Both the position numbers and the translations under genes were made by a program. DNA of 15,541 bases from RGIG3102 sp964369915 (GTDB lineage: Bacteria > Bacillota > Clostridia > Oscillospirales > Ruminococcaceae), in NCBI GenBank assembly GCA_964369915.1, contig CAYJGG010000048.1, positions 1-15,541 of the forward strand. The letters run 5' to 3'. This document shows positions 1-6,285 of the stretch, in pieces; the first letter of the stretch is position 1, and each line of letters opens with the position of its first letter. The notes beneath the pieces are model-generated. The model saw nothing but the letters and a program-made list of their open reading frames with translations, ran no database searches and was not told the origin of the DNA.

Positions 1-3
1 ATA

Positions 4-90
4 TGGTGCAGATAACAAGACTTGAACTTGCACGAGATTGCTCCCACTAGCCCCTCAAGCTAGCGCGTCTGCCGATTCCGCCATATCTGC
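4..90 (-). tRNA. tRNA-Leu, anticodon GAG
   Basis: Read on the minus strand, a complete 87-nt class II tRNA folds. The acceptor arm is GCAGATA (90-84) paired with TATCTGC (14-8), followed by discriminator A and an encoded CCA (6-4). The anticodon stem CTAGC/GCTAG encloses the loop TTGAGGG, giving anticodon GAG, which reads CUC and CUU leucine codons. A long variable arm (GGGAGCAATCTC region) and a T arm with loop TTCAAGT follow. The long variable arm plus GAG identifies it as leucine. It lies downstream of rmuC but has its own consensus promoter at 130-158, so it is probably a separate transcription unit. Confidence 0.95.
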
Positions 91-95
91 ATATT

Positions 96-126
96 TTTTG
101 CCGAAATATTTTATATTTCGGCAAAA
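96..126 (-). other. Perfect 13-bp hairpin between rmuC and tRNA-Leu
   Basis: TTTTGCCGAAATA (96-108) and TATTTCGGCAAAA (114-126) are perfect inverted repeats with a 5-nt loop. On the minus strand the hairpin is followed by A residues rather than U residues, so it is not a standard intrinsic terminator in that direction. It spans the predicted start site of the tRNA transcript and would form most of its 5' leader. It could be a leader structure removed by RNase P, or part of the transcription stop for rmuC. Confidence 0.5.
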
Positions 127-129
127 GTA

Positions 130-158
130 ATTTTATCATATGTATTAATTAATGTCAA
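130..158 (-). promoter_or_regulatory. Sigma-A type promoter of the tRNA-Leu gene
   Basis: On the minus strand a perfect -35 TTGACA (158-153) is followed after exactly 17 nt by -10 TAAAAT (135-130). Transcription would start near 123, about 33 nt before the mature tRNA 5' end at 90. The position and near-consensus boxes support a dedicated tRNA promoter; the start site is inferred. Confidence 0.7.
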
Positions 159-181
159 CTTATCTTTAATTCGTTTTAACA

Positions 182-212
182 TTTTGTTATATTTTTTTAT
201 AATATAACAAAA
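182..212 (-). terminator. Possible weak terminator after rmuC
   Basis: An 11-bp inverted repeat, TTTTGTTATAT (182-192) with ATATAACAAAA (202-212), has a 9-nt loop and starts 8 nt after the rmuC stop codon. The stem contains only one G-C pair. The following minus-strand sequence (TGTTAAAAC) is not a clean U-tract, so termination would be weak. Confidence 0.35.
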
Positions 213-219
213 ATCGACA

Positions 220-1518
220 TTATTCTGTTATTTCTTTTACTTCTTGGTCCATATCAATATAGCTAACATCTCTTAATTTTCTATTAATAGCCCTTGTTCT
301 TGTTCCAACTAAATTATCTAAATCATCTTGAATATTTTGCATTTTCTTTTTAGTTTGCGATAAAATATTTTCAAATTTTTCAAACTCTTGTTTTGTTCCA
401 GCTAATATATCCCAAACTTCGCTTGAGCGTTTTTGAATAGCTAGTGTTTTAAAGCCCATTTGCAAGGAATTTAATAGTGCCGCCATAGTTGTAGGTCCTG
501 CGATATTGATTTTAAGTTTTTGCAATTCTTCTATCATTCCCCTTCTAACAACTTCGGCATACAGCCCTTCAGTTGGAAGGAACATAATTGCAAAATCAGT
601 TGTGTAAGGAACATCAATATATTTATCTCTAATATCTTTTGCAAAACTTTTTATTCTATCAGTTAGCACTTTTGCTGCTTTATCAACATTTTCTTGAACT
701 GATGTATCATAAGCATCTAAAAGATTTTGATAGGCATCAAGAGGGAATTTTGAATCGATAGGAAGATAAACAAAGCTCGTGCCTTCACCTGGCATTTTAA
801 CAGCAAATTCAACTCTATTTTGACTTCCTTTTTTAGTAACTGCATTAACATCATACTGCTCGTTATTCAAAATTTGCTCTAAAATTGCCCCTAGTTGAAC
901 TTCGCCTAAAATACCTCTAGTTTTAACATTTGATAAAACTTTTTTTAAATCATCAACTCCTGAAGAAAGTTGTTTCATTTCACCAAGAGATGTATAAACT
1001 TGTTCTAATCTTTCATTAACTAGTTTAAAACTTTGACCAATTCTTTCTTCTAAAGTTTTTTGGAGTTTTTCGTCTACAGTTAATCGCATTTCTTCTAATT
1101 TTTTTTCATTACTTTGCTGCATATCCGAAACTTTTTTCTCTAATGTTTCTCTTATTTGATTTAACTGATTTTCATTCGCTTTTTGAAATATTTGAAATCT
1201 TTTATCCATTCCATCAGAAGAATCAACCACTGTTCTTCTTAAAGTGGTAATGGACATTTGTGTATTTTCTGAAAACTCACGAAATCTATCTGTTTCAATT
1301 TTTGCAAGTTGCTCTTGAGTATTTTTTTGCATATTACTTTGCAAATTCATCTGTTTTTCAATAAAAGACAATGTACTATTTTGCATTTTTTCATTTAATT
1401 TTTCTAAATCTTCTTTTGACACTTCATTATCATTTGATTTGATTTTAAAAACCTTTACAAGCACAAAGATATTAATTAAAACAGCGAAAAGTGATAATGC
1501 TAAAGAAATATATTCCAT
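220..1518 (-). CDS. rmuC: RmuC family protein
   Basis: The 432-aa product is recognisable as RmuC. In E. coli this family limits recombination at inverted repeats and is predicted to have a nuclease-like fold; its exact biochemistry is not settled. The layout is typical: one N-terminal membrane helix (about residues 2-24), a long charged coiled coil (about 33-195), then the conserved RmuC domain (about 198-400). That domain carries RGILGEVQLGAIL at 201-213, PIDSKFPLDAY at 253-263, FLPTEGLYAEV at 313-323 and AGPTTMAALLNSL at 340-352. The start ATG at 1518 has an AGGAG ribosome binding site about 6 nt upstream. Only 9 nt separate it from the preceding nucleoside hydrolase gene, so the two are probably co-transcribed. 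Length is normal and no key motif is missing. Confidence 0.93.
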   Translation of the reverse strand: MEYISLALSLFAVLINIFVLVKVFKIKSNDNEVSKEDLEKLNEKMQNSTLSFIEKQMNLQSNMQKNTQEQLAKIETDRFREFSENTQMSITTLRRTVVDSSDGMDKRFQIFQKANENQLNQIRETLEKKVSDMQQSNEKKLEEMRLTVDEKLQKTLEERIGQSFKLVNERLEQVYTSLGEMKQLSSGVDDLKKVLSNVKTRGILGEVQLGAILEQILNNEQYDVNAVTKKGSQNRVEFAVKMPGEGTSFVYLPIDSKFPLDAYQNLLDAYDTSVQENVDKAAKVLTDRIKSFAKDIRDKYIDVPYTTDFAIMFLPTEGLYAEVVRRGMIEELQKLKINIAGPTTMAALLNSLQMGFKTLAIQKRSSEVWDILAGTKQEFEKFENILSQTKKKMQNIQDDLDNLVGTRTRAINRKLRDVSYIDMDQEVKEITE

Positions 1519-1527
1519 AAAAATCTC

Positions 1528-2487
1528 CTATTTTTTTTCATCAGCAAGTTTTTGAACTGCATCTTTTATCAGTTTAACAAATCTTTCTCTATTAGTCATA
1601 TTAAAAGCAACAGCAACATTTGGCTGTTGTTTTAAAATATTTCTTCTATCAACAACAGTTAATCCATAAGTGTGTCTGCCATCGATATCAGCTGTAACAT
1701 AGCAATCTTCGCTATAAACAAGCTCTGGTTCTATTAGCCAAGCAAGAGGCAGAGAATCATGCATAGCAAGCCCTTCAGCTTTCATAACATGTCTATAGTG
1801 TTCTTCGTAAATCCCAGCCGTATCACAAAGGATTTCAGCTAGCCAGTTTTCTTTTCGAAAGTCATCCATTTCGCTAAATGCTAAATAGCTTTCCATTGTT
1901 GCATCAAGTCCTGCCATTTTAATTGGCACTCCTGAAGTGAATAAAATATGTGCCGCTTCTGGATCTTTATGAATATTTGCTTCTGCAACAAAACTTGTGT
2001 TTCCTTTTAAGCTTGAGCCTCCCATTAAAACAACTTCTTTTATCTTATGTTTTAATTCAGGGTGTGCTAGTAAAAAAGCAGCGATATTAGTCATTGGCCC
2101 TACTGGCACTAAAGTTATAGCTTCTTTTTCTTCTCTTAAAACTTTTGCCATAAATTCTATTGCAGATAAATCAACTGTTTTTATTTTTGCTTTTGGAAGT
2201 GGATTTTTCATATCTCCAAGTCCATCTATACCATGAACAAAACTTTTTTCTGGTGGGTTAAATTCGTTAACTAATGGTTTTGCTAATCCTTTGGCAACTG
2301 GAATATGAGTTTTATTTACTAATTCTAGCATAGCTAAAGTGTTTTGGGTTGTTTTTTCTATATCTCTATTTCCAAAAACTGTTGTAAATCCTAAAACATC
2401 AAATTTTTCATTTCCTAATGCTAAACACATCGCAACTGCATCATCAACACCAGTGTCTACGTCCATAATTATTTTTATTTTTTCCAT
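1528..2487 (-). CDS. Nucleoside hydrolase, IUNH family (first paralogue)
   Basis: The 319-aa product belongs to the inosine/uridine-preferring nucleoside hydrolase family. These cytosolic enzymes hydrolyse the N-glycosidic bond of ribonucleosides to give free base and ribose. The Ca2+-binding signature DVDTGVDDAVAM is at residues 9-20 (D9, D11, D15, D16). A histidine in VHGIDGLG lies near 85, VGPMTNIA at 129-136, VVLMGGS at 152-158, an NIHKDPEAA segment at 171-179 and a C-terminal metal aspartate in MHDSLP at about D244. Substrate preference (purine, pyrimidine or mixed) cannot be read from these motifs, so no Rih-type symbol is given. The start at 2487 has an AAAGGA site upstream. It lies 30 nt after a second, divergent IUNH paralogue and 9 nt before rmuC, in one apparent operon. 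Confidence 0.93.
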   Translation of the reverse strand: MEKIKIIMDVDTGVDDAVAMCLALGNEKFDVLGFTTVFGNRDIEKTTQNTLAMLELVNKTHIPVAKGLAKPLVNEFNPPEKSFVHGIDGLGDMKNPLPKAKIKTVDLSAIEFMAKVLREEKEAITLVPVGPMTNIAAFLLAHPELKHKIKEVVLMGGSSLKGNTSFVAEANIHKDPEAAHILFTSGVPIKMAGLDATMESYLAFSEMDDFRKENWLAEILCDTAGIYEEHYRHVMKAEGLAMHDSLPLAWLIEPELVYSEDCYVTADIDGRHTYGLTVVDRRNILKQQPNVAVAFNMTNRERFVKLIKDAVQKLADEKK

Positions 2488-2517
2488 TTTAATAAAATCC
2501 TTTCTAAAATATAAGTA

Positions 2518-3465
2518 TTACTCAAAATGGCTTATTGCATCAGAGAATAGTTTATAATATTTATCTTTGTCCATTTTAACAGCAAGAGAAACATTTGTAT
2601 CTTTTTTACTTCTATGTAGATAATCAAAAACAGTTTGTCCGTGAGTTTGAGTCCCTTGAGTTTCACAAACAACATAGTAATCTTTTGTTTCTAGGCAATC
2701 ACCATCTAAAATCATACAAGCCGCCGCTGTTGCATCGTGAACAACTATTTTATGATTTTTAGCATTACCACCGCTAATACTATTTATAAACTTTTGCTCG
2801 AATTCCCAGAATTTTTCCATCATAGGTTTTAATTTTTTTGCTCCGTCATAAGCTTTTTTAACTTCTTCGCCTGTGAAATAATAATCATAGCCAAACATTA
2901 AATCAGCCATAACTATTTTTATCCCACTTTGTAAAACGATTTCGCAAGCATGTGGATCGCCCCAAATATTAAATTCTGCATATTGAGAGTGATTTCCAAA
3001 ACTTCTTGAACCGCCCATCATATATAATTTATCTATATAATTTTTTAAATCTGGATATTTTAAAACTGCTATTGCAATATTAGTCATTGGGCCTAGCACT
3101 AGTAGCTGTAATTTTCCATTTTCTTTTTTTGCTATATCATAAATTAAATCCCAAGCCGCCATATCGCTAACTTTATTTTTTGCTTTTGGAAGTTCATATT
3201 CTGCCATTCCATTTATCCCGTGAAATTCAGATGCTTCTTTTATTGGAACAATTATTGGTCTATCTGCTCCTTTTGCGACAGGACAATTTATCCCTAGGTA
3301 TTCTGAAAGGTTTAAAGCGTTTTTACTTGTTCCCTCTAGCCCTACATTTCCGTGTGTTGCTGTGATTGCTTTAATTTCAAAATTATCATTTGCTGCCATC
3401 ATTAAAATAGCAAGTGTATCGTCTACACCTGGATCTGCATCAATAATTATTGGTCTTTTTAACAT
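2518..3465 (-). CDS. Nucleoside hydrolase, IUNH family (second paralogue)
   Basis: A 315-aa IUNH-family ribonucleoside hydrolase with the same fold and chemistry as its downstream neighbour but clearly diverged from it. The metal-binding motif DADPGVDDTLAIL occupies residues 9-21 (D9, D11, D15, D16). H82 lies in FHGINGMAEY, LGPMTNIAIAVL is at 124-135, YMMGGS at 148-153 and EFNIWGDPHACE at 164-175. The metal aspartate in VVHDATAAA is at about 244. The start ATG at 3465 is preceded by AGAGAGGA, a good ribosome binding site, and an extended -10 promoter lies about 40 nt further up. It is the first gene of a hydrolase-hydrolase-rmuC operon. Two different paralogues side by side suggest complementary substrate ranges; this is inference. 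Confidence 0.93.
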   Translation of the reverse strand: MLKRPIIIDADPGVDDTLAILMMAANDNFEIKAITATHGNVGLEGTSKNALNLSEYLGINCPVAKGADRPIIVPIKEASEFHGINGMAEYELPKAKNKVSDMAAWDLIYDIAKKENGKLQLLVLGPMTNIAIAVLKYPDLKNYIDKLYMMGGSRSFGNHSQYAEFNIWGDPHACEIVLQSGIKIVMADLMFGYDYYFTGEEVKKAYDGAKKLKPMMEKFWEFEQKFINSISGGNAKNHKIVVHDATAAACMILDGDCLETKDYYVVCETQGTQTHGQTVFDYLHRSKKDTNVSLAVKMDKDKYYKLFSDAISHFE

Positions 3466-3502
3466 TTTTATATATCCTCTCTTTTTGTATTTACTAAAAT
3501 CT

Positions 3503-3511
3503 ATAATACCA
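3503..3511 (-). promoter_or_regulatory. Extended -10 promoter for the nucleoside hydrolase operon
   Basis: The minus strand reads TGGTATTAT from 3511 to 3503, which fits an extended -10 element (TGn followed by a -10 box). No convincing -35 hexamer is seen at the right distance. Transcription would start near 3496, about 30 nt before the start codon. Confidence 0.45.
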
Positions 3512-3529
3512 TATTTTCTATTAAAATAC

Positions 3530-3554
3530 TAGCATTTTTGTTTTAATAATGCTA
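3530..3554. repeat. Inverted repeat in the divergent intergenic region
   Basis: TAGCATT (3530-3536) and AATGCTA (3548-3554) are 7-bp perfect inverted repeats separated by 11 nt. The element lies just upstream of the -10 box of the hydrolase operon and between two divergent genes. A repressor or activator operator is possible; no family can be assigned. Confidence 0.4.
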
Positions 3555-3586
3555 TTATATATAGAGTATTTTATGATATTAAAATT

Positions 3587-3593
3587 AAAGGAG
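3587..3593 (+). promoter_or_regulatory. Ribosome binding site that decides the start of the plus-strand membrane gene
   Basis: AAAGGAG is a near-perfect Shine-Dalgarno sequence. It is 9 nt from the ATA at 3603 and 36 nt from the TTG at 3630, so it supports initiation at or near 3603. A GTG overlapping it (3593) is in another frame and reaches a stop within nine codons. Confidence 0.6.
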
Positions 3594-3602
3594 TGAGTAG
3601 TT

Positions 3603-4139
3603 ATAAATTCAAATTCTAAAAAAGTTTCGTTGTGCGGATTGCTTGCCGCTTTATCTATAACTATTATGTTTTTTGGAAATTTAATTCCACTTGCAACATA
3701 TGTTGTGCCTGCTATTTGTGCTTTATTAATTATCCCTATTTCTTATGAATATAAAACAAAAACAGCGTTCACATTCTATATTGCAGTAAGTTTACTATCT
3801 ATATTTTTTGTGAGTGATAAAGAGCTCAGCTTAATGTATAGTTTATGTTTTGGTTTATTCACAGTTTTTAAATCACACATTGAAATAAAATATAACAAAT
3901 TGTCGAAATTTATAATAAAATTACTATTTGCAAATTTTTCTTTATTTTTAATCTATTATATTTTAATTATAGTTTTCCCTATTACAGCCTTAGTAAAAGA
4001 ATTCTTTGAAAGCAGTTTTATTTTAATAATTATTTTTATATTAATATTTGATTTCACTTTTTTATTGTATGATAAAATGCTCACTATCTACACTGTTTTA
4101 TATATAAAAAGATTTAGAAAAAAAATATTTAAAAAATAA
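3603..4139 (+). CDS. Uncharacterised small integral membrane protein, probable AUA start
   Basis: A highly hydrophobic protein of about 178 aa with roughly five predicted membrane segments and a basic C-terminal tail (KRFRKKIFKK). It resembles a family of small unannotated Clostridia membrane proteins I recall starting with a KKVALCGLLAAL-like stretch; no function is known to me. Start choice is unusual. The frame opens after a stop at 3594-3596 and holds no ATG or GTG before a TTG at 3630. That TTG has no ribosome binding site and would remove the conserved SKKVS prefix. A strong AAAGGAG (3587-3593) sits 9 nt before an in-frame ATA at 3603, giving MNSNSKKVSLCGLLAAL. I therefore place the start at 3603; a conventional annotation would use TTG 3630. 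It is the only plus-strand gene and stands alone, divergent from the hydrolases and convergent with the transporter. Confidence 0.75.
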   Translation: MNSNSKKVSLCGLLAALSITIMFFGNLIPLATYVVPAICALLIIPISYEYKTKTAFTFYIAVSLLSIFFVSDKELSLMYSLCFGLFTVFKSHIEIKYNKLSKFIIKLLFANFSLFLIYYILIIVFPITALVKEFFESSFILIIIFILIFDFTFLLYDKMLTIYTVLYIKRFRKKIFKK

Positions 4140-4169
4140 AAAATCCTATTTTAAAAATAGGATTTTTTT
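4138..4169. terminator. Bidirectional terminator between convergent genes
   Basis: The inverted repeat AAAAAATCCTATTTT (4138-4152) and AAAATAGGATTTTTT (4154-4168) forms a hairpin with a small A-rich loop and T-runs leaving it on both strands. It starts at the stop codon of the plus-strand membrane gene and ends 9 nt from the stop of the minus-strand permease gene. It can therefore end both transcripts. Confidence 0.88.
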
Positions 4170-4177
4170 ATTTTTAA

Positions 4178-5194
4178 TTATTTAGATTGTTTTTGTTTTA
4201 AACGTTTCACTTTTCTATCTGTTTGAATTGAGAATATAACAAGACCTATTAAAGTTGCAACATATGGAATTGATACAACAACTTGGTTTGGTATTGATAG
4301 AGATTGCAAGATATTTGCCATAGCATCAAACATACCGAATAAAAATGCCGCAATAGTTGTCCCCATTGGAGTTGCATTTCCTAAGTTCATAGCTGACATA
4401 CCGATAAAACCTTTACCTGCAGTCATATTTGCTGTAAATAATGTTACGTAACCCATTGATAGCGAAACACCGCCAAATCCGCAAAACAGCCCTGAAAGAG
4501 CCATTGCTTGGAATTTAACTTTTTTAATATTTACACCAACAGATTCTGCCGCATGTTCATTCTCACCAACTGCACGAATTCTTAGTCCCATTGGAGTTTT
4601 CATAAGAATAAAATAAACAATTAAAACGCAGATTAAGGCAAAGTAAACCATTAAGTTTTGTCCTGAAATTATATCTCCTAAAACAGGAATATCCTTTATA
4701 ATTGGAATATCAATAACAGGCATACTTGATGAGTTTAAAGATGAGGAAACACCTTTTTCGCCAGCTGTTAAATAAAGAGCAAATATTGTACCACCAGCCG
4801 CTAGCGTATTCATAGCAAGACCAGCTAGATAAATATTAGCTTTTAATTGAACACCCATGTAAGCTAAAAACAATGCCATTAAAACGCCAGCTAAAGCACC
4901 AGCTAAAAAGCCAGCTAAGGCTCCAACATTATTTGCATAAATTAAAGTGGATGCATATAATTCATCTCCAGGAAGCAAATCTCCTAGAATATCCATTTTA
5001 AAATGAGCTGAAACCACAACACCAACTAAAGCACTCGTTAGCATTGTTCCTTCTAAAGCAAGGTTTAGTATGCCAACTCTTCTTGCCATTAACCCGCCTA
5101 GGGCTGCAAAAAGTATAGGAGTTGTAACTCTGAATATAGCAGCACCAAAGTCTACAGTAAATAAATTTTCAAAGATTTGCATTAATAATTCCAT
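4178..5194 (-). CDS. nupQ: Nucleoside ABC transporter permease, NupQ-like
   Basis: A 338-aa polytopic membrane protein of the BPD_transp_2 (branched-chain amino acid/ribose/nucleoside permease) type, matching the second permease of BmpA-NupABC or NupNOPQ systems. Diagnostic segments are LGGLMARRVGILNLALEGTM at residues 32-51 and the cytoplasmic coupling loop GENEHAAESVGVNIKKVKF at 210-228. These are followed by a Gly-rich membrane stretch (SGLFCGFGGVSLSMG, 234-248). Several further hydrophobic helices are visible and there is no signal peptide. Its ATG shares one base with the TAA of the preceding permease gene (TAATG at 5194), a sign of translational coupling and one-to-one production. It should pair with that permease to form the channel. 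Naming by NupNOPQ similarity is confident for the family; the substrate (guanosine or broader) is inferred. Confidence 0.9.
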   Translation of the reverse strand: MELLMQIFENLFTVDFGAAIFRVTTPILFAALGGLMARRVGILNLALEGTMLTSALVGVVVSAHFKMDILGDLLPGDELYASTLIYANNVGALAGFLAGALAGVLMALFLAYMGVQLKANIYLAGLAMNTLAAGGTIFALYLTAGEKGVSSSLNSSSMPVIDIPIIKDIPVLGDIISGQNLMVYFALICVLIVYFILMKTPMGLRIRAVGENEHAAESVGVNIKKVKFQAMALSGLFCGFGGVSLSMGYVTLFTANMTAGKGFIGMSAMNLGNATPMGTTIAAFLFGMFDAMANILQSLSIPNQVVVSIPYVATLIGLVIFSIQTDRKVKRLKQKQSK

Positions 5195-6285
5195 TATTTA
5201 CTCGCCTCCTTTGCCACTTCTAATTTTTTAGCATTGCTAACAATTAGTTTATGTTTGTATTTTGATAAGAACATCTCAGCTGCAACTAGCATAATAACTA
5301 TCGCTTGAATTACATTAACAAATTCTACTGGTACATCTGAATATAAATTCATAGTGTCAGCGCCAACTCTTAAATAAGCTAAAAAGAATGCTGCTAATGG
5401 AACATATAATGGATTATTTTTTGCTAAAACCGCTACCATGATACCATCAAATCCATATCCTGGCTGTATTCCATACCATAGATATCTATCATAAATACCC
5501 ATAACCTCAACAGCACCACCAATACCAGCTATACCACCACCGATAAGCTGAGTCATCATAGCAACGCCCATAACTGAAATTCCTGAGTATTTTGCAAAGC
5601 TCTCATTTGCGCCAACCATTCTAATTGAATATCCCCATTTAGTTTTGTAAATAAAGATATAAGCTAGAATAGCTATAACGATTGCTAAGATAACCCCTGT
5701 GTGTATACGAGTTGGAGGAAGCAAAAGTGAAAAACTTGCTTGCTCTGGGATTTTATATGATGAAATTTGTCCTGCTGCTTCATCACGCATTAAATTATAC
5801 ACTATATAATTTGAAGTTTGTAGTAAAATATAGTTCATCATAATAGATGAAACAACGGTGTTTGCATTAAATTTAACTTTTAATATAGCCGGAACAAATG
5901 ATGCTAAAAGACCAACACCAAAAGCTATTGCAATAGCGGTGTATTGAAGTGGTATTTTAGACCAAGTTTGTACAGATGGAGCTACCATAAAATATGTTGC
6001 AACATTAGCACCTATTAAAAATGCACCTTCTGCTATCATATTAAATTGATTCGCTTGATACATAACACACACAGCAACACCCGTGAACATTATTGGAATC
6101 ATTCTCGTTACAACTTCGCCCATTCTTGATGTTCTTTGAAGTGGACCTATTGCAAACGATAATATTGCCTCTACTGGCTCTTCACTAACTAAAGCAATAA
6201 CAATAAGCGCTAATGCTAAAGATAATAATATTGCCACTATTGTTTTAAATACATCAAATCTTTTTTCTATTTGTTTACTAGTCAT
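5194..6285 (-). CDS. nupP: Nucleoside ABC transporter permease, NupP-like
   Basis: A 363-aa polytopic permease, the larger partner in the nucleoside importer. It begins with a short basic cytoplasmic tail, then a strong membrane helix (about residues 13-33). Family-typical elements are MIPIMFTGVAVCVMYQANQF (62-81) leading into NMIAEGAFLIGA (82-93), KVKFNANTVVSSIMMNYI (136-153) and the ATPase-contacting loop VGANESFAKYSGISVMGV (224-241). Its ATG at 6285 lies inside the end of the ATPase gene (8-nt overlap), preceded by a GAGGG ribosome binding site. Its own stop overlaps the start of the next permease by one base. All three genes are thus tightly coupled. B. subtilis NupP (formerly YufP) is the named relative. 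Confidence 0.9.
   Translation of the reverse strand: MTSKQIEKRFDVFKTIVAILLSLALALIVIALVSEEPVEAILSFAIGPLQRTSRMGEVVTRMIPIMFTGVAVCVMYQANQFNMIAEGAFLIGANVATYFMVAPSVQTWSKIPLQYTAIAIAFGVGLLASFVPAILKVKFNANTVVSSIMMNYILLQTSNYIVYNLMRDEAAGQISSYKIPEQASFSLLLPPTRIHTGVILAIVIAILAYIFIYKTKWGYSIRMVGANESFAKYSGISVMGVAMMTQLIGGGIAGIGGAVEVMGIYDRYLWYGIQPGYGFDGIMVAVLAKNNPLYVPLAAFFLAYLRVGADTMNLYSDVPVEFVNVIQAIVIMLVAAEMFLSKYKHKLIVSNAKKLEVAKEASK

Noticed and set aside
1997..2236. Plus-strand open frames opposite the minus-strand genes (also near 6363, 6855, 7251, 10095 and 13975)
   Set aside because: They lie antisense inside well-supported genes, carry no recognisable domain and lack ribosome binding sites. They are shadows of the coding strand.
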